A stretch of 64,000 nucleotides of DNA from JBBPZA01 sp963728925. Its GTDB lineage: Bacteria; Actinomycetota; Thermoleophilia; Solirubrobacterales; Solirubrobacteraceae. Positions 52,821-61,907 of the stretch are shown here, piece by piece. Below the pieces are notes generated by a model. That model was not told the DNA's origin. It searched no databases and saw only the letters and a list, made by a program, of their open reading frames with translations. The stretch lies in assembly GCA_963728925.1 (NCBI GenBank), contig CAVSMB010000031.1, positions 1-64,000 on the forward strand, in the 5' to 3' direction. Position numbers and translations under genes: made by a program. Every line of letters starts with the position of its first letter. The stretch's first letter is position 1.

Positions 52821-53710
52821 GCGGCGGCACGGGCGGCGCGAAGCTCGCGCGCGGGCTGCTCGACGTGGTCGGCTCCGACCTCGTCGTGCTCGCCAACACG
52901 GGCGACGACGTCGAGATCCACGGCGCCTACGTCTCCCCCGATCCCGACCTGATCCTCTTCTGGCTGGCCGACCGCATCGACGTGCGCGGCTGGGGCCTCG
53001 AGGGCGACACCTTCCACGTCATGGAAGGACTGCGCGAGCTCGGCGAGGAGGTGTGGTTCAACCTTGGCGACCGCGATCTCGCCGTCGGCCTGCTGCGCGC
53101 GCGGCGGCTGGCCGAGGGGGCGCGCCTCGCCGACGCGCTCGACGAGCTGCGCCGCGCGCTCGCGGTGCCGGCCCGCGTGTTGCCGATGGCCGACGAGCCG
53201 GTCCGGACCCGCGTGCGCGGGGCCGGCCGCTGGTGGAACGTCCAGGAGTGGCTGATCCGCGGAGGCGAGGCAGCCGGCGCGGTGGAGGGCGTCGAGTTCT
53301 CCGGCGCCGCGGACGCCGCACCGGTTCCGGAGGCGCTCGAGGCGATCGCGAGCGCTCGGGCGATCGTCGTCGGGCCGTCCAACCCGGTCATCTCCATCGG
53401 CCCGATCCTCGCCGTGCCCGGTCTGCCCGAGGCGCTGCGCGAGTCGTGGGCGCCCGTGGTCGGCGTCTCGCCGATCGTCGGGGGCCACGTCATCAAGGGC
53501 CCCACCGCGGCGTTCATGGCCTGGGCGGGGGAGCGCGCGACCGCGGCCGGCGTCGCGGCGCTCTACGGCGACCTGCTCGACGGACTCGTCGCCGACGAGC
53601 GGGTCGAGGGGCTCCCCGCCGTCGAGATCGACACCGCGATGGACAGCGCGCAGGCCAGGCGACGGGTGGCCTCCGAAACGCTGGACTTCGCCCGCAGCCT
53701 GCGGGCGTAG
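52796..53710 (+). CDS. cofD: 2-phospho-L-lactate transferase (F420 biosynthesis)
   Basis: A 304-residue CofD/FbiA enzyme: N-terminal LSGGTGGAKLARGLL, LANTGDDVEIHGAYVSPDPD, FNLGDRDLAVGLLR, VGPSNPVISIGPILAVPG and HVIKGPTAAFMAWAG, all characteristic. It joins the phospho-lactyl or phosphoenolpyruvyl guanylate to FO, making F420-0. GTG 52796 lies inside npdG. FO synthase genes (cofG/cofH) are not in the window. Confidence 0.93.
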   Translation: MAGPVVLLSGGTGGAKLARGLLDVVGSDLVVLANTGDDVEIHGAYVSPDPDLILFWLADRIDVRGWGLEGDTFHVMEGLRELGEEVWFNLGDRDLAVGLLRARRLAEGARLADALDELRRALAVPARVLPMADEPVRTRVRGAGRWWNVQEWLIRGGEAAGAVEGVEFSGAADAAPVPEALEAIASARAIVVGPSNPVISIGPILAVPGLPEALRESWAPVVGVSPIVGGHVIKGPTAAFMAWAGERATAAGVAALYGDLLDGLVADERVEGLPAVEIDTAMDSAQARRRVASETLDFARSLRA

Positions 53711-53753
53711 GAACGGCGGAACACGGCCACCGAGGCCGTTGGTCGCGCAGACG

Positions 53754-55103
53754 ATGTCCTACATCGCCGAGACGACGAGCGTCCTGTTGAAGGGCGGCGG
53801 GCGGCGCCGGACCTCGGCGCGCTCGCGGACGGCCGCGGTGAGCCGCACCGTCGTGCTGCTCGGCCTGACCAGCATGCTCACCGACGTCTCCGCGGAGATG
53901 GTCGCGACCATCCTCCCTGTCTACGTCGTCTTCGCCCTGGGCGCGACGCCGCTGCAGTTCGGGCTACTCGACGGCATCTACCAGGGCGCCGCCGCGCTGA
54001 TCCGCATCGCCAGCGGGGTGACCGCCGACCGCCGCTCGCGCCACAAGCCGGTCGCCGCGGTCGGCTACGGGCTCTCCGCGGTGTGCAAGCTCGGCTTCCT
54101 CGCCGTCGGCGGCGCCTTCGCCGGCCTCGCTGCACTGATCTTCGTCGACCGCACCGGCAAGGGCATCCGCACCGCCCCGCGCGACGCGATGATCTCCCTG
54201 AGCAGCCCGCCCGAGGAGCGCGGGCTCGCGTTCGGCGTGCACCGCGCGATGGACACGGCGGGCGCGGTGATCGGCCCGCTCATCGCCGTCGGCCTGCTGC
54301 TCCTGGCCCCGGGGCGCTACGACACCGTCTTCGTGGTCAGCTTCGGCTTCGCGGTGGTCGGCTTCGCCGTGCTCGCGCTGCTCGTCAACGCGCCGAGATC
54401 CCCCGCGGGGGAGGCCGAGACGCCGGCCGGTGGGGCCGCGGCCCAGACGCCGGCCGCCGCCACCGGCGCGGGCGACGCCCCTGCCGCGTCCGCGCGCGAC
54501 GCCGTGAACCTGCGCGCCGCGCTGGCGCTGCTGCGCGGGCGGGGCTTCCGCGTGCTCGTCATCTGCGGCACCGTCCTCGGCCTCGTCACCCTCAGCGACG
54601 GCTTCATCTACCTGGGGATCCAGCGCCGGCTCGACTTCGCCCCGCCCCTGCTCCCGCTGCTCTTCGTGGGCACCGCACTCGTGTACATGGCGCTGGCCAT
54701 CCCGGTCGGGCGGCTGGCCGACCGGGTGGGCCGCGGCCGTGTGTTCGTGCTCGGCTACGGGCTGCTGGCCCTCGTCTACACGTCGCTGCTGCTGCCGACC
54801 ATCGGGCCGGCGCAGGTCGTCGTCTACCTCGCGGTGCTCGGCGCCTTCTACGCGGCGACCGACGGCGTCCTCATGGCGCTGGCCAGCACGCTGCTGCCGG
54901 CGACCCTGCAGGCCAGCGGGATGTCCCTGCTCGTCGCGGCCACGAGCATCGGGCGGCTCGTCGCGTCGATCCTCTTCGGCGCGCTGTGGACGCTGACCGG
55001 CTTCGACACCGCGGTGATCGTCTTCATCGTCGCGCTCGTCGCCGCCGTCGCCGCCTCGGGCGTCGTGCTGCTCCGCGTGCGACCCTCGCCCGCCCGTGCC
55101 TAG
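53754..55103 (+). CDS. MFS transporter within the F420 gene block
   Basis: A 449-residue MFS protein with about 12 helices. Motifs include SMLTDVSAEMVATILPVYVV, DGIYQGAAALIRIASGVTAD and FVDRTGKGIRTAPRDAMISL, typical of a group of MFS proteins from soil bacteria with no known substrate. A Pro/Ala-rich cytosolic loop of about 45 residues splits the halves (AETPAGGAAAQTPAAATGAG). The start ATG 53754 is chosen; an in-frame TTG lies 15 bases upstream. It is flanked by cofD and cofC and may move F420, a precursor or an unrelated compound. Confidence 0.8.
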   Translation: MSYIAETTSVLLKGGGRRRTSARSRTAAVSRTVVLLGLTSMLTDVSAEMVATILPVYVVFALGATPLQFGLLDGIYQGAAALIRIASGVTADRRSRHKPVAAVGYGLSAVCKLGFLAVGGAFAGLAALIFVDRTGKGIRTAPRDAMISLSSPPEERGLAFGVHRAMDTAGAVIGPLIAVGLLLLAPGRYDTVFVVSFGFAVVGFAVLALLVNAPRSPAGEAETPAGGAAAQTPAAATGAGDAPAASARDAVNLRAALALLRGRGFRVLVICGTVLGLVTLSDGFIYLGIQRRLDFAPPLLPLLFVGTALVYMALAIPVGRLADRVGRGRVFVLGYGLLALVYTSLLLPTIGPAQVVVYLAVLGAFYAATDGVLMALASTLLPATLQASGMSLLVAATSIGRLVASILFGALWTLTGFDTAVIVFIVALVAAVAASGVVLLRVRPSPARA

Positions 55104-56103
55104 GCGCACGCTCATCTTCTGCCTCCTCGCCGGCGCGTGCGTGCTCGGGGCCGGAGCGTTCGCGGCAGCCGCCGTCCTGACCGGTGGCGGCAGCGAGGCC
55201 GCGTCGCTGCCCGCCGGCGCGAGCTCACGCGGCGCCGGTGCATCGCTGCCGCCGCGGACGCGCATCGTCATGCGCGCGGTGAGCGGACGCGACCCGCGCC
55301 TGAACGGCCGCCTCTACGTGGTCGCGCCCGGCGGCCGCGCCCGGCCGGCCGGCGGGCCCTCCTGCCAGCGCGTCGCGGTCGCGGGCGGCCGCGGCCTGTG
55401 CCTCTACCTCGCGAGCAGCGGGGTCGACTACCGCGCGGCGATCCTCGACCGCGACATGCGCACGACCAAGACCCTCGGCCTCCCCGGCCTCCCGAGCCGG
55501 GCTCGCGTCTCCCCCGGCGGGCGCTACGGCGCCATCACCACCTTCGTGACCGGCGACTCCTACACCCAGGGCGGCCAGTTCTCCACCCGCGCGCAGATCG
55601 TCGACATGTCGAGCGGGGGCGTGCTCGCCGACCTCGAGCAGTTCCGCGTGACGCTGCGCGGCCGTGTCGTGAGCGCCGCCGACCGAAACTTCTGGGGGAT
55701 CACCTTCGGCGCGGGCGACGACCGCTTCTACGCCACCATGGCCACGGCCGGCCACCACTACCTGATCGCCGGCAGCGTGTCGGGCCGGTCCGCCGCCGTG
55801 CTGCGCGACGAGGTCGAGTGCCCGTCGCTGTCCCCCGACGGGACGCGCATCGCCTACAAGCACCCCGAGGGCGGCTCGGGGAAGTGGCGCATCCACGTCT
55901 ACGACCTGCGCACGCGCCGGGACGTCGCCGTGACCGAGACGCGGTCGGTCGACGACCAGGTCGCGTGGCTGGCCGGCGACGTGCTCGGCTACGGCGTCGC
56001 GGGCGCGACGTGGACGGTGCCGGCCGACGGCCGCGGGCGCCCGCGCCTGCTCATGCGGGGCGTTGACTCGCCCACGGTTGTCGAGCCGTCGCCTGGAACG
56101 TAG
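55096..56103 (+). CDS. Exported beta-propeller (TolB-like) protein
   Basis: 335 residues. Signal peptide with a cysteine early on (RTLIFCLLAGACVLGAGAFA), a Ser/Ala linker, then a repetitive beta-rich domain with PSLSPDGTRIAYKHPEGGSG (WD40/PD40-like repeat, as in TolB), RARVSPGGRYGAIT and WLAGDVLGYGVAG. It acts outside the membrane; binding partner unknown. The GTG start overlaps the last bases of the MFS gene by 8, so both belong to one transcript. Located between cofD and cofC. Confidence 0.75.
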   Translation: MPRRTLIFCLLAGACVLGAGAFAAAAVLTGGGSEAASLPAGASSRGAGASLPPRTRIVMRAVSGRDPRLNGRLYVVAPGGRARPAGGPSCQRVAVAGGRGLCLYLASSGVDYRAAILDRDMRTTKTLGLPGLPSRARVSPGGRYGAITTFVTGDSYTQGGQFSTRAQIVDMSSGGVLADLEQFRVTLRGRVVSAADRNFWGITFGAGDDRFYATMATAGHHYLIAGSVSGRSAAVLRDEVECPSLSPDGTRIAYKHPEGGSGKWRIHVYDLRTRRDVAVTETRSVDDQVAWLAGDVLGYGVAGATWTVPADGRGRPRLLMRGVDSPTVVEPSPGT

Positions 56104-56120
56104 CGGCGAGCGGCGTGCAC

Positions 56121-56126
56121 TAGGCT
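56121..56126 (+). promoter_or_regulatory. -10 box, leaderless-type, of cofC
   Basis: TAGGCT ends 8 bases before GTG 56135. Confidence 0.4.
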
Positions 56127-56134
56127 CGAGACTC

Positions 56135-56875
56135 GTGGCGACGCTCGCGATCCTCCCCATCAAGAACTTCGACCTGGCCAAGCAGCGCCTGGCCGACGAG
56201 GTGCCCGCCGGCGTGCGCCGCGCGCTGGCTCAGGCCATGTGCGCCGACGTCCTGCTCGCCCTGCGGCGGGCCTCGCGCGTCGACGCGATCCTCGTCGTCA
56301 GCGGGGAGCTCGACGCCACGGCGATCGCCGCCGGCCACGGGATCGAGGTCGTCGACGACCCCGACGACGCCGGCCAAAGCGCGGCGGCCGGGCGCGGGAT
56401 CGCCCGCGCTCTGGAACGCGGCGTCGACCGCGTGCTCCTGGTCCCCGGCGACGCCCCCGCGCTCGACCCTGTCGAGCTCGACGAGCTGCTGGATCGCACC
56501 GCGCGGGTCGGGCGCAGCATCGTGATCGTGCCCGACCGCCACGGGACCGGGACCAACGGCCTCATCCTCTCGCCGCCCGACGTCATCGAGCCCGCCTTCG
56601 GCGAAGGCAGCTTCGAGCGCCACCGCCGGCGCGCCGAGGAGGCCGGCGTCCAGCCGGTCGTCGAGGAGCTGGCCTCGCTGGGTCTCGACGTCGACACCCC
56701 CGAGGACCTCGCCGCGCTGCGCGCCTCGCTCGCGAGCGCCAGGATCGTCGCGCCGAACATGCGCGGGATGCTGCGCCAGCTCGACCACAGCGAGGCGCCG
56801 CCGGGCCGCCCGCAGCCGTCCGGGGGCGGCTCCGGCGACGGTCGGCCCTCGGGGGCCTTCCACCGCCTGCGGTGA
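56135..56875 (+). CDS. cofC: Phospholactate/phosphoenolpyruvate guanylyltransferase (F420 biosynthesis)
   Basis: A 246-residue CofC/FbiD enzyme: starts LAILPIKNFDLAKQRLADEV, has VSGELDATAIAAGHGIEVVD, LLVPGDAPALDPVELDELL and RHGTGTNGLILSPPDVIEPA with FGEGSF, the conserved features of the family. It activates 2-phospholactate or phosphoenolpyruvate with GTP for CofD. The C-terminal about 40 residues (Gly/Pro-rich, SGGGSGDGRPSG) extend beyond the family core. Its stop overlaps cofE (GTGA). Confidence 0.92.
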   Translation: MATLAILPIKNFDLAKQRLADEVPAGVRRALAQAMCADVLLALRRASRVDAILVVSGELDATAIAAGHGIEVVDDPDDAGQSAAAGRGIARALERGVDRVLLVPGDAPALDPVELDELLDRTARVGRSIVIVPDRHGTGTNGLILSPPDVIEPAFGEGSFERHRRRAEEAGVQPVVEELASLGLDVDTPEDLAALRASLASARIVAPNMRGMLRQLDHSEAPPGRPQPSGGGSGDGRPSGAFHRLR

Positions 56876-57621
56876 GCTTCTCCGCGCAGCCCCTGCCGGG
56901 ACTGCCGGAGGTGCGGGCCGGCGACGACCTCGGCTCGCTGCTCGTGGGCGCGGCGCCCGACGCGCTGCGCGACGGCGACGTGCTCGTGGTCGCCCACAAG
57001 GTCGTCTCCAAGGTCGAAGGGCGCGTGCGCGCGCTGGCCACCGTGCAGCCCGGCCCGCTCGCTCGCCGGCTCGCGGCCGAGCACGACAAGGACCCGCGCC
57101 ACGTCCAGGTCGTCCTCGACGAGTCCGCCCAGCTGCTGCGCGCCCGGCGCGGCGTGCTCATCACGGTCACCCACCACGGCTTCGTGTGCGCGAACGCCGG
57201 CGTGGACGCGTCCAACGCGCCCGAGGAGGGGACGCTGGTGCTGCTCCCCCGCGACCCCGACGCCTCCGCGCGGGGGCTGAGGGCGCGCGTTCGGGAGCTG
57301 ACCGGCGCGGCGCCGGCGGTCCTCGTGACCGACAGCTTCGGCCGCGCGTGGCGCCACGGCCAGGCCGACGTGGCCATCGGCTGCGCGGGACTCCACCCGC
57401 TCGAGGACTGGCGCGGTCGCGCCGACGCCGCGGGGCGCGAGCTGCGGGCGACGTGGATCGCGCTCGCCGACGAGGTCGCGGCGGCGGCCGACCTCGCCCG
57501 CGCGAAGGACAGCCGCGAGCCGGCGGTGATCGTGCGCGGCCTCGAGCGCCACATCACCGTAGAGGACGGGCCGGGAGCCGCCGCCCTGCGCCGCCCGGCG
57601 GCCGAGGACCTGTTCCGCTGA
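56872..57621 (+). CDS. cofE: F420-0:gamma-glutamyl ligase
   Basis: A 249-residue CofE-type enzyme: VLVVAHKVVSKVEGRVRAL, VLDESAQLLRARRGVLIT, NAGVDASNAPEEGTLVLLP, VLVTDSFGRAWRHGQADVAI. It adds the glutamate tail to F420-0. It has only the CofE domain; mycobacterial FbiB carries an additional nitroreductase-like C-terminal domain that is absent here. GTG start coupled to cofC. The operon ends here. Confidence 0.92.
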   Translation: MSFSAQPLPGLPEVRAGDDLGSLLVGAAPDALRDGDVLVVAHKVVSKVEGRVRALATVQPGPLARRLAAEHDKDPRHVQVVLDESAQLLRARRGVLITVTHHGFVCANAGVDASNAPEEGTLVLLPRDPDASARGLRARVRELTGAAPAVLVTDSFGRAWRHGQADVAIGCAGLHPLEDWRGRADAAGRELRATWIALADEVAAAADLARAKDSREPAVIVRGLERHITVEDGPGAAALRRPAAEDLFR

Positions 57622-57672
57622 TCGATCGCCGATGCCGGGCCGCGCAGTCTCGGCGCCCAGGGGCGGCCGAGG

Positions 57673-57678
57673 TAGGCT
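57673..57678 (+). promoter_or_regulatory. -10 box, leaderless-type, of the MFS gene at 57688
   Basis: TAGGCT ends 9 bases before ATG 57688. Confidence 0.4.
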
Positions 57679-57687
57679 CGCCCCGCG

Positions 57688-59262
57688 ATGCTCCGGATCA
57701 CGGACGAGAACCGGCGCTGGTGGGTGCTCGTGGGCGCGTGCATGGGGCTGTTCGTGCTCATGCTCGACTCCACCGTCGTCGCGCTCGCGCTGCCCTCGAT
57801 CCAGCGCGACCTCGATGCGTCGGCCTCCGAGCTGCAGTGGGTGCAGAACGCCTACCTGCTGGTGATCGCAGCGCTCGTCGTGACCGCGGGGCGCGTCGGC
57901 GACATCGCGGGGCGCCGGCGCGTCTTCCTCCTCGGGATGGGGCTGTTCGTCGCCGGCTCGGCCGTCTCGGCCCTCGCGCCGTCGCCGGTCGTGCTCGTCG
58001 CGGGCCGGGTCGTCCAGGGCGTCGGCGGAGCAGGGCTGCTCTCGCTGTCGCTGGCGATCGTCTCCAACGCGTTCGGAGACGAGGAGCGTCCGCGCGCGTT
58101 GGGCCTGTGGGCCGCCGTTTCGGGCATCTCGCTCGCGATCGGCCCGCTCATTGGGGGCCTGCTGATCGAGGTCGTCGACTGGCGCTGGATCTTCTGGATC
58201 AACCTGCCCTTCGGGCTGGTCGGGCTGTTCCTCACCCTTCGCGCCACCGAGGAGTCGCGCGACGAGACCTCGGGCGGGCGCATCGACGTGGCGGGCCTCG
58301 TCATCCTCAGCGCCGCGCTCGTCGCCATCGTCCTCCCGCTGGTGGAGTCGCTGCACTGGAGCGCGGAGGCCGTCGTGGGCGGGCTGGCCGCCGGCGTCGC
58401 CCTGCTCGTGGTCTTCTGGTTCGTCGAGCACCGCGTCAGCGAGCCGATCGTCGACTTCGCGCTGTTTCGCAACGGCCCCTACTTCGGCGCGAGCGCGGCC
58501 GGCTTCACGCTCGTGGGCAGCTACTGGGTGCTGATGTTCTACGAGCCGCAGTAACTCCAGAACATGCTGGGCTACTCCGCGCTGGAGGCCGGGCTCCTCG
58601 TGCTCCCGATCACCGCGCCGATGGTGGTGCTCTCGCCGCTCGTGCCGCGCCTGGAGCGACGCCTCGGCACGCGCGCCGTCATGACGGCGGGGATGGGGCT
58701 GAGCGTCGCCGGGCTGGTCGTCCTCACGCAGATCACGGCCGACAGTGGCTACGGGCTGCTGCTCGTCGGCTTCCTGCTCTTCGGCCTCGCTCTCGGCCTC
58801 GTCTACGCGGCCATGTCGACCGCCGCCATGGAGGCGATGCCGCGCGAGAAGGCCGGCATCGCCTCGGGCGTCCTGGCCATGGACCGCGTCATGGCCGGTG
58901 CGCTGGCGCTCGCCGTGGTCGGCGCGCTCTTCCAGCACCTCGAGGACGAACGGCGCACCGCGCTGACCCCGTCGGCGAGTCAGGGCGGCGCGCCGCCCGG
59001 CGACCTCGACGCGCTGCTGGCGGGATCACCGGACGCCAAGGCGCTGCTCGCAGGTCTCCCGAAGGCCGCGGTGGATGTGGTGGTACAGGCTGCGCGCGAG
59101 GCCTTCGCCTACGCGCTCGGCCGCAGTCTGTGGGTCGCCGTCGGCCTGGTGGCCGTCGGCACCGTCCTCACGTGGTCGTTCGTCCGTTCCCCGGAGGGGC
59201 GGCGGACGTCGCCACAGACCGATCCGGCGCACCGCGCGCGACATCGGCATCATCCGTTGTGA
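57688..59262 (+). pseudogene. DHA2-type MFS exporter with an in-frame TAA
   Basis: A 14-helix drug exporter of the EmrB/QacA group: starts RRWWVLVGACMGLFVLMLDS, motif A-like RVGDIAGRRRVFLLGMGLF, motif C-like GISLAIGPLIGGLLIEVV. A TAA at 58552-58554 (context FYEPQ-stop-LQNMLGYSALEAG) lies where the family has Tyr in FYEPQYLQN. A C to A change (TAC to TAA) explains it. The rest of the protein continues in the same frame to 59262. No frameshift is present. The product would be cut after 288 residues or read through. The 3' end overlaps fabI by 95 bases on the opposite strand. Confidence 0.8.
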
Positions 59263-60028
59263 GCGCGCAGCCCATGGCGTGGAAGCCGCCGTCGACGTGG
59301 AGTATTTCTCCGGTGACCGCGCGCGACCAGTTCGAGAGCAGGAAGCACACCGCATCGGCCACCGGCGTCGGGTCGTCGTTCGCCCAGCCGAGTGGAGCCT
59401 GCGCCTGCCACGCCCCGGCGAGGCGGTCGAAGCCGGGGATCCCGCCCGCCGCGACCGTACGCAGCGGGCCCGCCGAGACGAGGTTGACGCGCACGCCGCG
59501 CGGGCCCAGGTCGCGGGCCAGGTAGCGGCCGACGGACTCCAGCGCGGCCTTGGCGACGCCCATCCAGTCGTAGACCGGCCAGGCGACGGACGCGTCGAAA
59601 TCCAAGGCGACGACGCTTCCGCCGTTCCCCTCCATCAGCGGGAGCAGGGCCGCCGACAGCGAGCGCAGGGACACGGCGCTCGTGCGGAAGGCGATCTGCG
59701 CGCTCTCGTCGGGGGCCGAGAGGAAGCCGCCCGCCAGCGCGTCCTCGGGCGCGAAGGCCACGGCGTGCAGGACGCCGTCGACGCCGCCCCAGCGCTCGCG
59801 CAGGTCGGCGGCGAGCGCTTCGTAGTGGGCGGGCTCGTTGACGTCGAGCTCGAGCACCTCGGGGGGCTGAGGTAGCCGCCGCGCCGCGCGCTCCGTGAGC
59901 CGCCGGGCGCGGCCGAAGCTCGTGAGCACGACCTCGGCGCCCTCGCGCTGGGCGCGCTCGGCCACGGCGAAGGCGATCGAGTCGCGCGTCACCACGCCGG
60001 TGATGACCAGCCGCTTGCCCGCAAGCAT
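59168..60028 (-). CDS. fabI: Enoyl-ACP reductase, FabI type
   Basis: 286 residues: KRLVITGVVTRDSIAFAVAE at the start is the FabI-type nucleotide motif, HAVAFAPEDALAGGF, and catalytic Y-x6-K in YDWMGVAKAALESVGRYLA, RVNLVSAGPLRTVAAGGIPGF. It performs the final NADH-dependent reduction in fatty-acid elongation. About 25 extra C-terminal residues are polar and lie over the 3' end of the MFS gene. Its ATG overlaps the TGA of maoC (TGATG). Last gene of the type II fatty-acid operon. Confidence 0.9.
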   Translation of the reverse strand: MLAGKRLVITGVVTRDSIAFAVAERAQREGAEVVLTSFGRARRLTERAARRLPQPPEVLELDVNEPAHYEALAADLRERWGGVDGVLHAVAFAPEDALAGGFLSAPDESAQIAFRTSAVSLRSLSAALLPLMEGNGGSVVALDFDASVAWPVYDWMGVAKAALESVGRYLARDLGPRGVRVNLVSAGPLRTVAAGGIPGFDRLAGAWQAQAPLGWANDDPTPVADAVCFLLSNWSRAVTGEILHVDGGFHAMGCALTTDDADVARGAPDRSVATSAAPPGNGRTTT

Positions 60029-60489
60029 CACAGCGGGACGACTCCGGCGACCGCCTCGAGGGCCGGGCGCTCGGCCGCGCCGTCCGCGTCGGCGTCGCGG
60101 CGCTGGACGGCCTCGATCGTCGCCCGCAGGACCGTGCGCCCGTGCTGGTTGACCACCGACCACGTCCACACCGCCAGCTCGGAGGCGTCGTCGATCGGCT
60201 TGCGCTCGCCGACCGAGCCCTCGACGTGGATGGTGTCGCCCAGGCGGACGGGACGCTTGAAGGTGACCTCGCGTACGCGCCGCAGGGCGATCACGCGCTC
60301 GGGATCGATCGGCGCGAGCCCGATCGCGTAGGAGAGGACGAGCATCCCGTGGGCGATGCGCTCGCCGAACTGGCCCTCGTGGGCCCAGGCCGCGTCGGCG
60401 TGCTGGGGGTGCCAGTCGCCGGTCAGGGCGGCGAACTGCACGATGTCGGACTCGGTGATCGTCCGCCCGCGCGTCGTGAAGCTGGTCAT
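60028..60489 (-). CDS. MaoC-like hot-dog dehydratase
   Basis: 153 residues with the R-specific hydratase motif ALTGDWHPQHADAAWAHEGQ-F and RIAHGMLVLSY, including the conserved Asp and His. Hot-dog fold, probably acting as the 3-hydroxyacyl dehydratase of the fatty-acid cycle in place of FabZ. It overlaps the carboxyltransferase gene (4 bases) and fabI (1 base). Confidence 0.88.
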   Translation of the reverse strand: MTSFTTRGRTITESDIVQFAALTGDWHPQHADAAWAHEGQFGERIAHGMLVLSYAIGLAPIDPERVIALRRVREVTFKRPVRLGDTIHVEGSVGERKPIDDASELAVWTWSVVNQHGRTVLRATIEAVQRRDADADGAAERPALEAVAGVVPL

Positions 60490-61907
60490 GCCGGCTCCTT
60501 TCCTAGCGTGTGAAGGCCCCAGCGCAGCCGCGCGCGGGTGTCGGCCGGCTCGACGACCTCGTCGACGAACCCGTCGCGCGCCGCCGTGCCGATCGCGAGG
60601 TGCTCCTGGGCGTAGGCGTCGGCGAGCGTCTCGCGCAGCGCGTCAGGCGCGTCGGCGGCGACGAGCTCGCGGCGATGGAGGATCCCGACCGCCGAGCTCG
60701 CTCCCATGACGCCGATCTCGGCGCTCGGCCACGCGAAGGTCAGGTGGGCGCCGAGGTCGCGCGAGTTCATCGTGATGTACGCCCCTCCGTAGGCCTTGCG
60801 CAGGACGACGGTCAGGCGCGGCACGTCGGCCTGCCCGAAGGCGTGGAGCAGGTCGGCGCCCGCGGCGATCACCCCCGCCGCCTCCTGACGGCGGCCGGGG
60901 AGGAAGCCAGGCGTGTCGACGAACACCACGAGCGGGATGCCGAACGCGTCGCACTGCCGCACGTAACGCGCCGCCTTGCGCGAGGCGTCGGCGTCGATGA
61001 CCCCGCCGAGGTGGCGCGGCTGGTTGGCGACGATCCCGACCGACTGGCCGCCGAGCCGGGCGAAGGCGCAGACGATGTTGCGCGCCCAGCGCGGGCCGAC
61101 CTCGAGCAGCTCGCCCCCGTCGACGATCGCCCCGATCGCGTCGCGCACGTCGTAGACCTTCCGCGGATCCGCCGGGACGAAGCGACCCGGATCGCCTCCG
61201 CTCGGCTCCACCGTCTCGCGGGGCGGGACCGGGGTGCGCGCGCTCTGGGGCAGGTGGCCGAGCAGCTCCCGGGCCACGGCGGCGGCGTCGCGGTCGGAGG
61301 GGACGACGAACTGCACGACCCCGTTGCGCTCGTGGACGCGCGGGCCACCGAGCTCCGCTGCCGTGATCTCCTCGCGCATGACGTCGCGGACGATCTGCGG
61401 CCCGGTGAGGAACATGCTCGCCTGCTCGCCCATGATCGTGAAGTCGGTGAGCGCCGGCGAGTAGGAGCCGCCGCCCGCCGAAGCGCCGAGCACGATCGAG
61501 ATCTGCGGGACACGGCCAGAGAGCCCGATCTGCTCGTGGAAGACGCGGCCGAAGCCCGCGAGCGCCGCGGTGCCCTCCTGCATCCGCGCGCCCGCCGACT
61601 GGACGAAGCTGACGACCGGCGCGCCGGCCTGCTTGGCCAGGCGAAGCACGCGCACGATGGTGTCGGCGTGCGCCTCGCCGAGCGACCCGCCGGCGAACGA
61701 CACGTCCTGCGCGTAGCAGAACACCGGCCGGCCGGCGACGAGGCCCGCCGCACCGACCACCCCGTCGCCGCGCCGCGCGCGCTCGCCCATGCGCCAGGAC
61801 TCCACGGCCGAGCGGATGACGTGGACGGAGCCCGGGTCGCAGAGCAGCTCGAGCTGGTCTCGCGGCCCGACCCGCAGCGGCGCTTCGCGAACCACGGTCG
61901 CGCTCAT
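60486..61907 (-). CDS. Acyl-CoA carboxylase carboxyltransferase (AccD-like) in the FAS operon
   Basis: 473 residues with both halves of the carboxyltransferase: VVSFVQSAGARMQEGTAAL, GASAGGGSYSPALTDF in the N half; VVFVDTPGFLPGRRQEAAGV and RKAYGGAYITMNSRDLGAHL in the C half. Its position between fabF and maoC suggests it makes malonyl-CoA for fatty-acid synthesis, as actinobacterial AccD6 does. The biotin carboxylase subunit must be elsewhere. ATGA/4-base overlaps on both sides. Confidence 0.88.
   Translation of the reverse strand: MSATVVREAPLRVGPRDQLELLCDPGSVHVIRSAVESWRMGERARRGDGVVGAAGLVAGRPVFCYAQDVSFAGGSLGEAHADTIVRVLRLAKQAGAPVVSFVQSAGARMQEGTAALAGFGRVFHEQIGLSGRVPQISIVLGASAGGGSYSPALTDFTIMGEQASMFLTGPQIVRDVMREEITAAELGGPRVHERNGVVQFVVPSDRDAAAVARELLGHLPQSARTPVPPRETVEPSGGDPGRFVPADPRKVYDVRDAIGAIVDGGELLEVGPRWARNIVCAFARLGGQSVGIVANQPRHLGGVIDADASRKAARYVRQCDAFGIPLVVFVDTPGFLPGRRQEAAGVIAAGADLLHAFGQADVPRLTVVLRKAYGGAYITMNSRDLGAHLTFAWPSAEIGVMGASSAVGILHRRELVAADAPDALRETLADAYAQEHLAIGTAARDGFVDEVVEPADTRARLRWGLHTLGKEPA

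Noticed and set aside
58552..58554. Programmed stop-codon recoding in the MFS gene
   Set aside because: It is TAA, not TGA, and no selenocysteine-type hairpin or slippery site is apparent; a point mutation is simpler.
56230..58938. 902-codon minus-strand open frame over cofC, cofE and MFS
   Set aside because: Antisense shadow; the plus-strand cof genes are unambiguous.
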